NCBI RefSeq assembly: GCF_000332075.2
Contig: NZ_ALVU02000001.1
Span: 1,383,193-1,447,192, forward strand
DNA length: 64,000 nucleotides
Origin: Synechocystis sp. PCC 7509
GTDB lineage: Bacteria; Cyanobacteriota; Cyanobacteriia; Cyanobacteriales; Chroococcidiopsidaceae
Direction of reading: 5' to 3'
Part shown: piece after piece, positions 1 to 8,776 of the stretch
Layout of the letters: the number at the start of each line of letters is the position of its first letter
Numbering within the stretch: the stretch's first letter is position 1
Program-made: the position numbers and the translations under genes
The notes under the pieces: generated by a model
What the model was told of the DNA's origin: nothing
What the model saw: the letters and a program-made list of their open reading frames with translations, nothing else
The model's database searches: none

Positions 1-15
1 GGTTAATTAAAATTT

Positions 16-45
16 AGAGGAGAATTAAATGTTCTCCTCTTTTTT
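16..45 (+). terminator. Rho-independent terminator overlapping the end of the TPR gene
   Basis: A 9-bp inverted repeat (AGAGGAGAA at 16-24, TTCTCCTCT at 32-40, 7-nt loop) is followed by a T run on the + strand. It probably ends a + strand gene lying left of the window. It also covers the stop codon of the minus-strand gene that ends at 25, so it may work in both directions. Confidence 0.7.
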
Positions 46-1116
46 ATTAGCAGCTTTAATCGATACTAAAGTGCTGTACAACATAAACGCAGAATCCCAG
101 GTAGAGGGAGTACGGCGAAAAAGATGAATATTAGAGGGAATGCGCTTCAATAGCTCAATTTGATCGATTACAGTTTCTGCAAAAGGAGAAAAATCAGACC
201 AAATTGGAGTAGTGGGTAGTTGCAAAGAGAGAAAATCGAGCAGACTATTCCAGCTAATTCTAATAGTTGAGCGATCGCTTTTATCAATTTTAGTAACGCC
301 TTTTTGGTACTCGTAGCTGTTATCGTGAATACGCAAAATGCAACCTCTGCTAGGAAGGACTAAATCGCAAAAGTGGGCGTAGTCTTGAGTTTTGGTTTTG
401 CGCTGAAGTTTGCCTCGTACATCTCGGTCTACAACTTGCTCAAAAATGGGTAATAGTCCTAAAATGCGATCGCTTACTTCTGACCATTCAAAAGACATAG
501 CCCCCATTTGTCCTTGTTCGTTTTGGCAAATTACCGTAGCTTGAGGTTCAGCGTGCTGAATATAGCTAACTTGAAAAACGCGAATTTGGTTAATTTCAGC
601 TATATTTGCCCAAAAACAAGGAATCCCAGCAGCGCGGAGTTCTTGACCTAAAAATTGTAATTCCCCAATAGTACCGCTTTTGTAAAACCGCCAACCGCGA
701 CTAGGAAGCTGTAACCGTGCGGCGTAGGGTTCAATTTCCATAATTTGAGCAAAGTTTTGCGCCGCTACAGTTTTACTTTCACTAGAAATTGCTTCTAATA
801 CTAATACACCTAATTGATTATTATTTGACCCTGTAGTAGCTTGAGCAATTCCCCGTTGTCTTTGTTCTTGAATTAGGGTTTCTAGGCGCTGTAGTCCTTG
901 ACGTATTTGAGAAAGAAGTTTTGTATTCGTAACGTTTTTTAGCAAACTGCGATAAACTTTTTGAGCGGATTCTAGTTCGCCTAACTCCTCGTACAATCTT
1001 CCGGCGTAAAATTGCACCCAGGGGTTTTCGGGGGATGTTTGCAATAATGGTTGCAAAAGTTGGGCGGCGGCTTGGTAATCTTGGCGTTCAAAAGCAGCAA
1101 TAACATAGTCAAGCAT
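25..1116 (-). CDS. Tetratricopeptide-repeat protein, cyanobacterial, function unknown
   Basis: The protein has 363 residues. Residues 1-90 contain two TPR-like helix pairs (FERQDYQAAAQLLQPLL, then YAGRLYEELGELESAQKVYR), which usually form a protein-binding scaffold. The remaining ~270 residues contain no motif I recognise. There is no signal peptide or membrane segment, so a cytoplasmic adaptor role is likely, but that is an inference. The gene stands alone, 78 nt downstream of rsmE on the same strand, and could be read with it. Its stop codon sits inside a hairpin terminator. The TPR assignment is moderately secure; no specific function can be given. Confidence 0.75.
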   Translation of the reverse strand: MLDYVIAAFERQDYQAAAQLLQPLLQTSPENPWVQFYAGRLYEELGELESAQKVYRSLLKNVTNTKLLSQIRQGLQRLETLIQEQRQRGIAQATTGSNNNQLGVLVLEAISSESKTVAAQNFAQIMEIEPYAARLQLPSRGWRFYKSGTIGELQFLGQELRAAGIPCFWANIAEINQIRVFQVSYIQHAEPQATVICQNEQGQMGAMSFEWSEVSDRILGLLPIFEQVVDRDVRGKLQRKTKTQDYAHFCDLVLPSRGCILRIHDNSYEYQKGVTKIDKSDRSTIRISWNSLLDFLSLQLPTTPIWSDFSPFAETVIDQIELLKRIPSNIHLFRRTPSTWDSAFMLYSTLVSIKAANKKEENI

Positions 1117-1194
1117 AGCGATGAAAATAGTTATAAAAAAGCTAAAGTCCCAGTTTACTAGCTTAGGATAATTAATTAGCGCGATCGCGTTTAA

Positions 1195-1911
1195 TTATTT
1201 TCTAGCTTCAAAAGCCGCCGCCACAATAGCTACAGCAACAATTGGCGCGGTAACGGCTCTTAAAATGCGATTTCCTAAAGAAACCTTTTGAAACCCCGAA
1301 GCAATCGCTTTATCAATTTCTGCACCTGTCCAGCCTCCTTCAGCGCCAATAGCGATCGCAATTTCCCCTTCCCTTGCAGAATTAATTGCTACTTTTAAAT
1401 GAGGATTATCGCCCCGCGCCACGCATAAATAACGATAATTAGATTTAACGGTAGTAAGCGCCGAACTAAAAGCCACAGGCTCTAAAATAGCCGGGATAAT
1501 CGATCTTTCTGATTGTTCCGCAGCCTCTAAAGCAATTCGCCGCCACCGTTCTAGTTTTTGGGGACTGGGATTAAGAATAGTGCGATCGCTAATTACGGGC
1601 ATAATTGTTGTTACGCCTAGTTCTGTACAGCATCGCACTACTTCATCAAAGCCGTTTCCTTTTGGTAAAGCAGCAATTAAAGTAATAGCTACAGGTAACT
1701 CGCTTGTAACTTCTAGCGGTTCTAAAATCTGTGCTTTTTGGTCTTCTAGTACCGCCAGCCACGAATTACCCTTACCATCCATCGCAATAAAAGACTTGCC
1801 CTTTTCTAACCGTAAAACGCGGCTTAGATAGTGCAATTGTTCTCGTGTTAGCAAAATTTGTTTGTCTTGCAGTTGAGAAAATGCGATCGCAAGTCTTTGT
1901 AATTGTGCCAT
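1195..1911 (-). CDS. rsmE: 16S rRNA (uracil1498-N3)-methyltransferase RsmE
   Basis: This 238-residue protein matches the usual length of RsmE, a SPOUT-class enzyme that methylates N3 of U1498 in 16S rRNA using S-adenosylmethionine. Visible are the N-terminal PUA-like part (residues 1-70), KGNGFDEVVRCCTELGV (84-100), the AAEQSERS segment (130-137), and the knot motifs GAEGG (189-193) and LGNRILR (212-218). Two positions look unusual: GAEGG where most members have GPEGG, and RAVTA where RTETA is common. The start codon overlaps the stop of the sulfite reductase gene (TAATG), so translation is probably coupled to it. Confidence 0.92.
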   Translation of the reverse strand: MAQLQRLAIAFSQLQDKQILLTREQLHYLSRVLRLEKGKSFIAMDGKGNSWLAVLEDQKAQILEPLEVTSELPVAITLIAALPKGNGFDEVVRCCTELGVTTIMPVISDRTILNPSPQKLERWRRIALEAAEQSERSIIPAILEPVAFSSALTTVKSNYRYLCVARGDNPHLKVAINSAREGEIAIAIGAEGGWTGAEIDKAIASGFQKVSLGNRILRAVTAPIVAVAIVAAAFEARK

Positions 1912-3932
1912 TAATCAGCTTTTAAATAAGCCTCAATTGCAGCGTTAGCAAGTTGAGTCATCGATTTACCTTGGCTAGTAGCAGCATTTTTTAGCTGAAG
2001 ATAAATGTCATCGCTTAGACTAATGCGACGGCGTAGTTTATTTGTAGCAATAGTGGTATTGCCAATTGCTACAGTTTGTCCGTCATTTTCGGCGATGGCG
2101 GAATCTGCCATTGCTTCGACTAAACCATCGCTATCATCGGTGGAGTAAGCTTCGACAACGTTTTGGGCTTCGTAATTAGCGGCAAATTCGCGGATAGAAT
2201 CAAAACCAATGCGATCGCAAAAACAACCAAAACTTTCATTTTCTTGCTTTTCTTGTTTAAAATAAGCAAAAATTGGCTTTAATTGCGTCTCCAAATCGTT
2301 GATGTGCATCCGTTCCATATAGGGAACAGCTAGGCGCGTTTGACTTGGCGAACCACCTAACCAAACTTGATAAGACTCTGTAGCACTACCAACAAAGCCT
2401 AATTCAGCCAAATAGGGACGAGCGCAACCATTAGGACACCCAGTCATTCTCACTACAAAATGCTCGTTTTCTAAACCTACTTGTTCAAGCAAGGTTTCAA
2501 TCCGTTTAAGAACGCTAGGCATAACGCGCTCAGATTCGGTAATTGCGAGTCCACACGTAGGCATAGCTGGGCAAGCCATAGAGTAACGTACTAAGGCGTT
2601 AATAGCTTGGGGGTCAGTTTGTACGCCACAACGAGTCAAAATGTCTTGTATCGCCTGCTTTTGACTTGGTTCGATATCGTAGAAAATTATATTGTGGTGA
2701 GCAGTAAGACGAATCGGTAAGTTAAATTGCTGGACAATTTCTCTTAAAGCCGTTCGCAATTGCAAAGCACCTTCATCTTTAACTCGTCCATTTTCTACCG
2801 ATATACCAACAAATAGTTTACCGTCTCCCTGTTCTTGCCAACCTAAGAAATCTTCATACTTAAATTCTGGTAAAGCTTGGAACGGTGCGAGTTTTTTGCC
2901 AAAATATTCCTCAACTTTGGTGCGGAATTTATCTACACCCCAATCATTCATTAAGTATTTTAATCGGGCGTGGCGGCGGTCAGTGCGATCGCTATAATCT
3001 CTTTGAGTAGCTACAATTGCCTTAATAAGCTTGTAAACGTCCTCTTTGGCTACATAGCAAATCTCGTCAGCCATCCGCGCAAAGGTTTCTTCTTTGTTGT
3101 GGGTTCTTCCCAATCCACCACCAGCAAATACGTTGAAGCCTAGCAACTCTTGCTTGTCATTGGTAATAACTACCAAACTCAAGTCTTGAGAATACAAATC
3201 AATCGAATTATCTCCTGGTACAGTTACCGAACACTTAAACTTACGGGGCATATAATGCGTACCATAAATAGGTTCTGGGTTATCGTGAATAATTGTCCCT
3301 GTACCGTTGCTTTGACGTGCGGCGACAACTTCCGGGTTTTCTTCGGCGCTAACTGCTTTTTCGCCATCAAGCCAAATTTCGTAATACGCGCCTGTTTGCG
3401 GCGTTAGTAACTGAGCAATATTATCAGCGTATTCCCAAGCATACTGATAAGCTGGTTGATTTTTAAAGGGAGCGGGGGGAGCCATAACATTACGGTTGAC
3501 ATCGCCACACGCGCCCAAAGTCGAACCCATACTTCTTACAATAGCTGCGATCGCACTTTTGAGATTTTTCTTCAAAATCCCGTGCATCTGAAAGCCTTGT
3601 CTAGTTGTAACTCTTAGCGTCTTATTACCGTATTCTTCCGCTAATCTATCGAGAGTTAAATACAGTTCGGGAGGTACAAAACCTGCGGGGTTTCTAGTTC
3701 TCAGCATGAACTGATAATCTTTTTCTTGTCCCTTGACGCGATTATCGCGGTTATCTTGCTGATAAGAGCCATGAAACTTGAGAATTTGAATTGCGTCTTC
3801 CGAAAAATGCGTTGTATCTTGCTTTAGTTCGGTAGCGACGGGTTCGCGCAAAAAATTACTGCGTTCTTTTAAACCTTCAACTTTAGAGGGTTTGCGCGAC
3901 GCAGCAGGATTAGAGATAGAAGACTTTACCAT
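1911..3932 (-). CDS. sir: Ferredoxin-sulfite reductase with C-terminal RHH-like tail
   Basis: This cytoplasmic enzyme reduces sulfite to sulfide with six electrons from ferredoxin in assimilatory sulfate reduction. The 673-residue protein has the siroheme/4Fe-4S ligands ACPAMPTC (Cys454, Cys460) and TGCPNGC (Cys499, Cys503), both ferredoxin-nitrite/sulfite reductase half-domains, and the TRQGFQ substrate/siroheme segment (110-115). After a linker at about 590-630 it ends in [18 protein letters not shown]...[10 protein letters not shown] (634-670), which looks like a CopG-type ribbon-helix-helix. The linker is acidic and poorly conserved in character. The stop overlaps the rsmE start by one base. 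The Sir call is secure; the tail's role is unknown. Confidence 0.95.
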   Translation of the reverse strand: MVKSSISNPAASRKPSKVEGLKERSNFLREPVATELKQDTTHFSEDAIQILKFHGSYQQDNRDNRVKGQEKDYQFMLRTRNPAGFVPPELYLTLDRLAEEYGNKTLRVTTRQGFQMHGILKKNLKSAIAAIVRSMGSTLGACGDVNRNVMAPPAPFKNQPAYQYAWEYADNIAQLLTPQTGAYYEIWLDGEKAVSAEENPEVVAARQSNGTGTIIHDNPEPIYGTHYMPRKFKCSVTVPGDNSIDLYSQDLSLVVITNDKQELLGFNVFAGGGLGRTHNKEETFARMADEICYVAKEDVYKLIKAIVATQRDYSDRTDRRHARLKYLMNDWGVDKFRTKVEEYFGKKLAPFQALPEFKYEDFLGWQEQGDGKLFVGISVENGRVKDEGALQLRTALREIVQQFNLPIRLTAHHNIIFYDIEPSQKQAIQDILTRCGVQTDPQAINALVRYSMACPAMPTCGLAITESERVMPSVLKRIETLLEQVGLENEHFVVRMTGCPNGCARPYLAELGFVGSATESYQVWLGGSPSQTRLAVPYMERMHINDLETQLKPIFAYFKQEKQENESFGCFCDRIGFDSIREFAANYEAQNVVEAYSTDDSDGLVEAMADSAIAENDGQTVAIGNTTIATNKLRRRISLSDDIYLQLKNAATSQGKSMTQLANAAIEAYLKAD

Positions 3933-4068
3933 TGCACTTGATTAAGGGAGATTTTAAGACTACAACGTTCACCGCCGCACCAGTAGAATTACAAACATCC
4001 CAATCGGCTGTTCAATCTCCGGTAAATCCGTCGGTATTATGAGGAATACCTTAATTTTAACACGAGAA

Positions 4069-4112
4069 AAAGTTGGGGTTTGCCAATTCTATGACTAAAC
4101 AACCCCAACTTT
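4069..4112 (-). terminator. Terminator of the outer-membrane-like protein gene
   Basis: A 12-bp perfect inverted repeat (4069-4080 with 4101-4112, AAAGTTGGGGTT/AACCCCAACTTT) has a 20-nt loop. Read on the minus strand it is followed by TTTTT. It lies just past the stop codon of the minus-strand gene 4142-4693. Confidence 0.75.
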
Positions 4113-4141
4113 AATTTAATTGAACCTCACCACACCTAAAA

Positions 4142-4693
4142 TTAGAACCGATAAGCTGCACCCGCTTGGAAACTTACCGCCGAGGCTGGGCTATTTTCAT
4201 AAGCTTTTATACCTAGTTTGGCATCAGTATAAAACATTATGTTTTTGGTTGCTTCTGTTTCCAAACCTGCCGTTAATACAACAGAATCCTTGTTGCCTAA
4301 AGGTGTAGGTTTGCCATTTGCTTCTACAAAAGAGTAGCCTGCACCTACATAAGCATTTGCTCTATTTGTAACCGGAATATCGTAGGAAATTATCGGTATA
4401 AGGGCGCTAGTTTCGTTGCTAAATAAAATTGCTCCCCGCGCTGAAATTGATGTATTGGGAATTGCTAACCGTCCTTGAATATTCCCGCCAAGTTTTGCCG
4501 CATCTCCAGTTTGTCCACCATTAGTAACGCCCGTAGAAATACCTGCGCCGAGATAACTAGCTCTAGTGCCTGAAGGCATTGCTGAAGCTGATTGTGCGGA
4601 TAATACTGGAACAATTAATAAGGCTGATAATGCTGCAAACTTGACAGATTGTTTGAGAAGTGATTTCATAAGTGTTAGTGTTTTTGATTTCAT
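4142..4693 (-). CDS. Secreted beta-barrel-like outer membrane protein
   Basis: The 183-residue protein begins with a basic, then hydrophobic signal peptide (KFAALSALLIVPVLSAQSASA, cleavage probably after ASA near residue 38). The mature part is rich in Gly, Ala and short alternating strands, and ends in AAYRF, an aromatic C-terminus typical of proteins inserted by the BAM complex. This fits a small outer-membrane beta-barrel of the OprB/OmpA-barrel kind, though no family is certain. A second in-frame Met at 4669 would give a shorter signal peptide; no clear ribosome binding site decides between them. The gene is monocistronic, with its own terminator. Confidence 0.65.
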   Translation of the reverse strand: MKSKTLTLMKSLLKQSVKFAALSALLIVPVLSAQSASAMPSGTRASYLGAGISTGVTNGGQTGDAAKLGGNIQGRLAIPNTSISARGAILFSNETSALIPIISYDIPVTNRANAYVGAGYSFVEANGKPTPLGNKDSVVLTAGLETEATKNIMFYTDAKLGIKAYENSPASAVSFQAGAAYRF

Positions 4694-4855
4694 ATTTTAT
4701 TAGTCTTCTGACTGTTTAAAAATGTTCCAGTTTTGTTAAAAAAGTTTTCTACAGAAATCAATATTTATTAACGTGTAAAGGATTAAATAAAGGCACTATA
4801 TAGACTGTTTATAAACTGTCACAATCTAAATGATTAAGTCTTAAAACAAACAGTA

Positions 4856-4879
4856 AGCCTAGGATTTAAACCCTAGGCT
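4856..4879 (-). terminator. Possible terminator of the GIY-YIG gene
   Basis: An 8-bp inverted repeat (AGCCTAGG at 4856-4863, CCTAGGCT at 4872-4879) lies 34 nt past the stop of the minus-strand gene at 4913. The T run after it on the minus strand is interrupted, so termination is only likely. Confidence 0.45.
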
Positions 4880-4912
4880 GATAATGGATATTGAAGCTAG
4901 TTTTAATTAGCT

Positions 4913-5455
4913 TTACTGCTTCAAGTCGAGTAAACCTTTTTCTTTTAACTTAGGATTGAAACGCACTTGCATTTTTAAACCGCGATCGCTCAATTGTGCT
5001 AATATTTGTTGCTCTACTCGCCGGGCAATATTTTTAAGTAATTTATCTTGCATTAATCCATCGCCAGCATGATAACTACTTTTCTCCTCCGCCGTCATTG
5101 TCAGTTTGGCATCAATAGGATCAGTCCATTGTGCGGCTTCTGATCCTACGCTGGCGGGAGTTGTGCTATTTTCACTTATCCAAGCATCTTTAATAGATTC
5201 TAAAATAGTGCGACTAGGGCGATCAATCAAATGGACTTTAAGCCAGTAACATTTTGTTGCTTGGCGGACTATATGTTGCTTCAGGCTAAGATCGATATCG
5301 CGGGAATAACCCACGTATTGCAACACTTTGTCTTGATCAAAAATGGCATAAACCCCGACTTTTCCTTGAAATTGTGCGGGGAGTTGACCCTCCGCATCCA
5401 AGTAAGGGATGTATTCTAAACTATCAAGGGTAGGAATATTAGCTTCAGTTGTCAT
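4913..5455 (-). CDS. GIY-YIG nuclease-fold domain protein
   Basis: The 180-residue protein carries a GIY-YIG-like domain at residues 30-100: GVYAIFD (34-40) followed by LQYVGYSRDI (46-55), the arrangement of the two signature strands. Family members include UvrC, Slx1 and homing nucleases, which cut DNA with a divalent metal. The later part (PASVGSEAAQWTDPIDAKLTM) resembles other cyanobacterial and plastid single-domain GIY-YIG proteins whose substrates are unknown. The gene overlaps the end of the upstream 110-residue gene by 11 nt, so the two are probably co-transcribed and translationally coupled. Nuclease activity is an inference. Confidence 0.75.
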   Translation of the reverse strand: MTTEANIPTLDSLEYIPYLDAEGQLPAQFQGKVGVYAIFDQDKVLQYVGYSRDIDLSLKQHIVRQATKCYWLKVHLIDRPSRTILESIKDAWISENSTTPASVGSEAAQWTDPIDAKLTMTAEEKSSYHAGDGLMQDKLLKNIARRVEQQILAQLSDRGLKMQVRFNPKLKEKGLLDLKQ

Positions 5456-5777
5456 TATCTACTTGGCGGTAAATTGCACAAAGGCGACTGGGTTTAAAGA
5501 TTTTTGCCTGAAACATAAAGTTAGGCGGGACATTGATAATAATATATTCGTCGTCAGCGTGGTACTTTTCAAACTCTGCTGGCATTCCTTTGGGTGTCGC
5601 CGTAGTATAAGGTACAGGCTGAAACAACAACCCCGTAAACTCAACAGTTTTGCCCTCTATTTGCCCCGATAGTTGGTTAAGGAAAGATTCACCACGTAAT
5701 GAGCTAAACAAAGCTTCCTGGGCTTCAGGAGCGAGGGTAAAACTACTATCAAAGTGTTCGACGATTTTGAGCGGCAT
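5445..5777 (-). CDS. Conserved small protein upstream of the GIY-YIG gene
   Basis: This is a 110-residue soluble protein of mixed alpha/beta character with no signal peptide and no family I recognise. It begins MPLKIVEHFDSSF and has a conserved-looking core EYIIINVPPNFMF near residues 77-89. Its 3' end overlaps the start of the GIY-YIG gene by 11 nt in a different frame, which argues that both are genuine genes of one transcript. The opposite-strand reading frames in this region are shorter and have no independent support. A functional link with the GIY-YIG protein is likely from the overlap but cannot be defined. Confidence 0.65.
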   Translation of the reverse strand: MPLKIVEHFDSSFTLAPEAQEALFSSLRGESFLNQLSGQIEGKTVEFTGLLFQPVPYTTATPKGMPAEFEKYHADDEYIIINVPPNFMFQAKIFKPSRLCAIYRQVDNDN

Positions 5778-5905
5778 TTTTTTGTGTAGGCGATCGCACG
5801 TTGTAACTATTTTACGATTGACAGAGAACTTCGGATCTATTTTTTCTTAAACCTAAGTTGGCAGATTTGCGAGAATATGATGGTACTTTCCATCACTCAA
5901 AATCT

Positions 5906-6526
5906 ATGGATTCATCGCTATCAAATGATAAATCCCCCTTTCGCCATCCAATTCATCAAGCTTTGCTTGCTAAGACTTTTCACTGGGTTAATCTAATTAG
6001 CTTGTTATTAATGATGACAAGCGGAATCCAAATTTATAACGCTAATCCCGTATTTGGTGGACGTGGTGGGTTGCAAATTCCGCCCATATTTGCTCTTGGA
6101 GGTTGGTTAGCAGGTGGTAGACACTGGCATTTTGCGGCAATGTGGTTATTTGCCCTCAATCTACTTTGGTACGGAATTTATATTATTATTACTCAGCGCT
6201 GGAAACACCGATTTATCAGCCGTAAGGATCTTAAAGCTCTTAAACTCAGCCACAACCCAAAACGTAAGAATTATGCTTGGCATCGATTAGCTTACACGGC
6301 GATCGTGCCTATTTTACTACTTGCTATATTTAGCGGTATGGGAATGTATAAACCCGCTCAATTTTATTGGATAGTTGACTTCTTTGGTAGCTGGGAAGCC
6401 TTGCGAATTGTTCACTTTTCTTCTGTACCAATAGTAGTTATTTTTACTATTGTTCATTCTTTATTAGGGCTTAAAGTTGGCGGGTCGCGGTTAGTAGAAT
6501 CAATGTTTTGGAAAGGTATAGTATGA
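5906..6526 (+). CDS. Membrane b-type cytochrome (cytochrome b561/b6-like)
   Basis: This integral membrane cytochrome probably passes electrons between the quinone pool and the molybdoenzyme encoded next. About four or five hydrophobic helices are visible, with His residues at helix ends as in the cytochrome b561/formate-dehydrogenase gamma group: HPIHQALLAKTFHW near the start, HWHFAAMW in the middle, AWHRLAYTAIVP, and ALRIVHF...VHSLLGLK near the end. I chose the ATG at 5906 (206 residues) over an upstream TTG at 5858 because homology-like sequence begins there. Its TGA overlaps the ATG of the next gene (ATGA, 6523-6526), showing tight coupling. Confidence 0.82.
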   Translation: MDSSLSNDKSPFRHPIHQALLAKTFHWVNLISLLLMMTSGIQIYNANPVFGGRGGLQIPPIFALGGWLAGGRHWHFAAMWLFALNLLWYGIYIIITQRWKHRFISRKDLKALKLSHNPKRKNYAWHRLAYTAIVPILLLAIFSGMGMYKPAQFYWIVDFFGSWEALRIVHFSSVPIVVIFTIVHSLLGLKVGGSRLVESMFWKGIV

Positions 6527-7248
6527 GTTTAATTGAAGTTCCAAATCGTCGTTTGTTAATGCGTCGTCAATTCTTGCAGCTATCGGGATTATCTAGCCTA
6601 GGCTTATTATTAAATGGTTGTGGAGGAAGATTTTTTGAGGATGTAGTCGGTAAAACTTTTGAGCCTTTAAATCAAAGCGTAGAAGAATTATTATTAAACT
6701 CTCAAAAGCCTGTACCGGAATTTGCCAAAAGTGCTATCGAACCAGATGCTTTAATTATTAATACTTTTGATTTTACTCCCAAAATTGACGCGGCAAAATT
6801 TCGGTTATTAGTGGAAGGTGATATTAATAATCCTCTAAGTTTGAGTATGGCAGATATTCAACAAATGCCCCGTACATCAATGACAATTCGTCACGTCTGC
6901 GTTGAAGGATGGGCAGCAATTGTTCAGTGGGGTGGGTTACAATTGCGAGATATTGTTGCACTTGCCAAACCCATAAAAAACGTCCGCTACGTCTATTTTC
7001 AGTCAGCAGATGGTTACTATGAAAGTTGGGATATAGCTTCGGCTTTGCATCCTCAAACCTTGATGGCTTATGAGAAAAACGGGCAGCCTTTACCAATTGA
7101 AAATGGTGCGCCTTTGCGTTTAGCTGCTCCAATCAAACTTGGATATAAACAAAGTAAGTGGGTCACTCGCATCTTATTACTAGAAAACTTCTTACCAGTT
7201 AAAGGTTACTGGGAAGACCAAGGTTATGAATGGTTTGCAGGACTATAA
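6523..7248 (+). CDS. Exported sulfite-oxidase-family molybdopterin oxidoreductase
   Basis: The 241-residue protein belongs to the sulfite oxidase/MsrP fold that binds mononuclear molybdopterin. The Moco-ligating cysteine is visible in RHVCVEGWAAIVQW (near residue 125), followed by the substrate-loop GYYESWD and the C-terminal LGYKQSKWVTRI. The N-terminus carries an RRQFLQLSG twin-arginine signal ending in LLLNGCGG, so it may be Tat-exported and lipid-anchored. It starts at the ATG inside the upstream stop codon. With the cytochrome it forms a two-gene membrane oxidoreductase like MsrPQ, but the cytochrome is of another family, so the substrate (sulfite, methionine sulfoxide or other) is open. 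Confidence 0.88.
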   Translation: MSLIEVPNRRLLMRRQFLQLSGLSSLGLLLNGCGGRFFEDVVGKTFEPLNQSVEELLLNSQKPVPEFAKSAIEPDALIINTFDFTPKIDAAKFRLLVEGDINNPLSLSMADIQQMPRTSMTIRHVCVEGWAAIVQWGGLQLRDIVALAKPIKNVRYVYFQSADGYYESWDIASALHPQTLMAYEKNGQPLPIENGAPLRLAAPIKLGYKQSKWVTRILLLENFLPVKGYWEDQGYEWFAGL

Positions 7249-7272
7249 TAAAACTTTTCTAATAGGTAAAAA

Positions 7273-7485
7273 ATTATACAATCTACAGAGGACTTTCAAC
7301 AGCAAGTATTAAACAGACTTGATAAGTTAGATAGAGAGATTCAATCTTTAGACCTTAAGCAATTAGAAAGTAATACTAAAATAGATGCCTATCAAAAAGC
7401 TTCTAATCAAATAGTAAACTTAGCTTTTGCTTTAATTTCTGCGGCTACAGTTACCGTTGTTATCTCCGCAGTATTACAAAGATAA
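7273..7485 (+). CDS. Short one-helix membrane protein without a standard start codon
   Basis: An open frame from 7270 to the TAA at 7483-7485 encodes about 70 residues: a charged amphipathic stretch (FQQQVLNRLDKLDREIQSLD) followed by one hydrophobic helix (NLAFALISAATVTVVISAVL) and a short basic end. This is the design of a common cyanobacterial group of small coiled-coil/one-helix proteins. No ATG, GTG or TTG lies in frame; ATT at 7273 is the first plausible start. It may therefore use a rare start, or be a remnant whose 5' end is lost. It sits 24 nt after the molybdoenzyme stop. Confidence 0.45.
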   Translation: MIQSTEDFQQQVLNRLDKLDREIQSLDLKQLESNTKIDAYQKASNQIVNLAFALISAATVTVVISAVLQR

Positions 7486-7584
7486 AAGAAGGGGCAATTA
7501 TTCTATAAATTTCATCCCTGCTACGGAGGACACAAACAAATAAAAACTGCTTCACTAAAGTAGGAATGTTACAAGTTTTAGGCA

Positions 7585-8691
7585 ATGACAGACCAGGTTT
7601 TAATTCTTGGAGGACGGGGGCGAATTGGCAGCAGTGTGGCTCAAGATATTGCTACCCATACACGATCGCAAATCACAATTACAAGCCGCAACTCAACGGC
7701 GGGAGAAGCTGTCAGCGCCAAGCTTGGACTTCGCGTACAGTTTTTGCAATTGGATTTAGCAGATACCACTGGTTTAAGAAATGCGATCGCCTCCTCTAAT
7801 CTTGTCATCCATTGCGCTGGGCCTTTTCATTACCGCGATGCTGAAGTTTTGCAACTGTGTATCGAGCAAGGAGTGAATTATTTAGATGTTAGCGATCATC
7901 GCTCTTTTACTCGTAAAGCCTTGGCTTATCGCTCCCAAGCAGAAAAAGCCGGAGTAACAGCAATTATTAATACAGGGATTTTCCCCGGTATATCTAATAG
8001 CATGGTGCGCCAGTGTGTAGAACAATTAGACGAACCCGATCGCATTCACCTAAGTTACCTAGTAGCGGGTTCGGGTGGCGCGGGAATAACAGTAATGCGG
8101 ACAACATTTTTGGGTTTACAACATCCCTTTGAAGCTCTAATTGATGGGAAATGGCAAGAAATAAAGCCTTATAGCGATCGCGAAGAAGTTCAATTTCCCG
8201 CGCCTTATGGTAAAGCGGGTGTGTACTGGTTTGATATGCCCGAAGCTTTTACACTTCCTGAAACTTTCCCCGTTAAAACCGTAATTACTAAGTTTGGCTC
8301 AGTTCCCGATTTTTACAACCATTTAACTTGGATTGCCGCCCATTGGTTTCCCAAAAAACTGATGAGACAGCGCAGCGCGGTAGAATTTTTAGCTCGTGTT
8401 AGCCACTTGATGACCGATGTAACCAATCTTTTTAGTGGTACTGGGGTGGCAGTGCGATCGCACGTTACCGGGCGCAAGAGTGGGCAAAATGCGGGGTATT
8501 GTGCAACGTTAGTACATGATAATGCCGCGACTTCTTCTGGTTACGGTACGGGTAGTATTGCTCAGTTGTTGCTAACAAAAAAACTTATTAAGCCTGGAGT
8601 ATGGGCAGTAGAGCAAGCTTTACCAACAGATTTATTTGAGCAAACTTTAGCTAGTCGCGGCTTAACTATTCATCAAGAATGGTTGCCCTAA
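7585..8691 (+). CDS. Saccharopine dehydrogenase-like NAD(P)-binding oxidoreductase
   Basis: The 368-residue protein starts with a Rossmann nucleotide-binding motif, LILGGRGRIGSSVAQDI (residues 6-22), and an acidic-strand region typical of the saccharopine dehydrogenase NADP-binding domain. It continues with SNLVIHCAGPFHYRDAEV (70-87) and GVNYLDVSDH, both characteristic of this family (for example cyanobacterial and plant saccharopine dehydrogenase-like reductases). The substrate is unknown: no lysine pathway genes are nearby and the family has been recruited for lipid and carotenoid-related reductions. It begins 99 nt after the small membrane protein, with a weak AGG upstream, so it may have its own promoter. 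Confidence 0.8.
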   Translation: MTDQVLILGGRGRIGSSVAQDIATHTRSQITITSRNSTAGEAVSAKLGLRVQFLQLDLADTTGLRNAIASSNLVIHCAGPFHYRDAEVLQLCIEQGVNYLDVSDHRSFTRKALAYRSQAEKAGVTAIINTGIFPGISNSMVRQCVEQLDEPDRIHLSYLVAGSGGAGITVMRTTFLGLQHPFEALIDGKWQEIKPYSDREEVQFPAPYGKAGVYWFDMPEAFTLPETFPVKTVITKFGSVPDFYNHLTWIAAHWFPKKLMRQRSAVEFLARVSHLMTDVTNLFSGTGVAVRSHVTGRKSGQNAGYCATLVHDNAATSSGYGTGSIAQLLLTKKLIKPGVWAVEQALPTDLFEQTLASRGLTIHQEWLP

Positions 8692-8776
8692 AGCCATCAA
8701 TATATCCTGCGGCAGAAGGCACGGGTTAGGGCGTAAAAGTAGGATGCCTCTGGTAATGATAAATAGAGATCGGTTT

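Noticed and set aside
5231-5850. Three plus-strand frames of 60-90 codons opposite the GIY-YIG and 110-residue genes.
   Set aside because: They are antisense shadows with no protein-like composition; the minus-strand pair with its overlapping ends explains the region.
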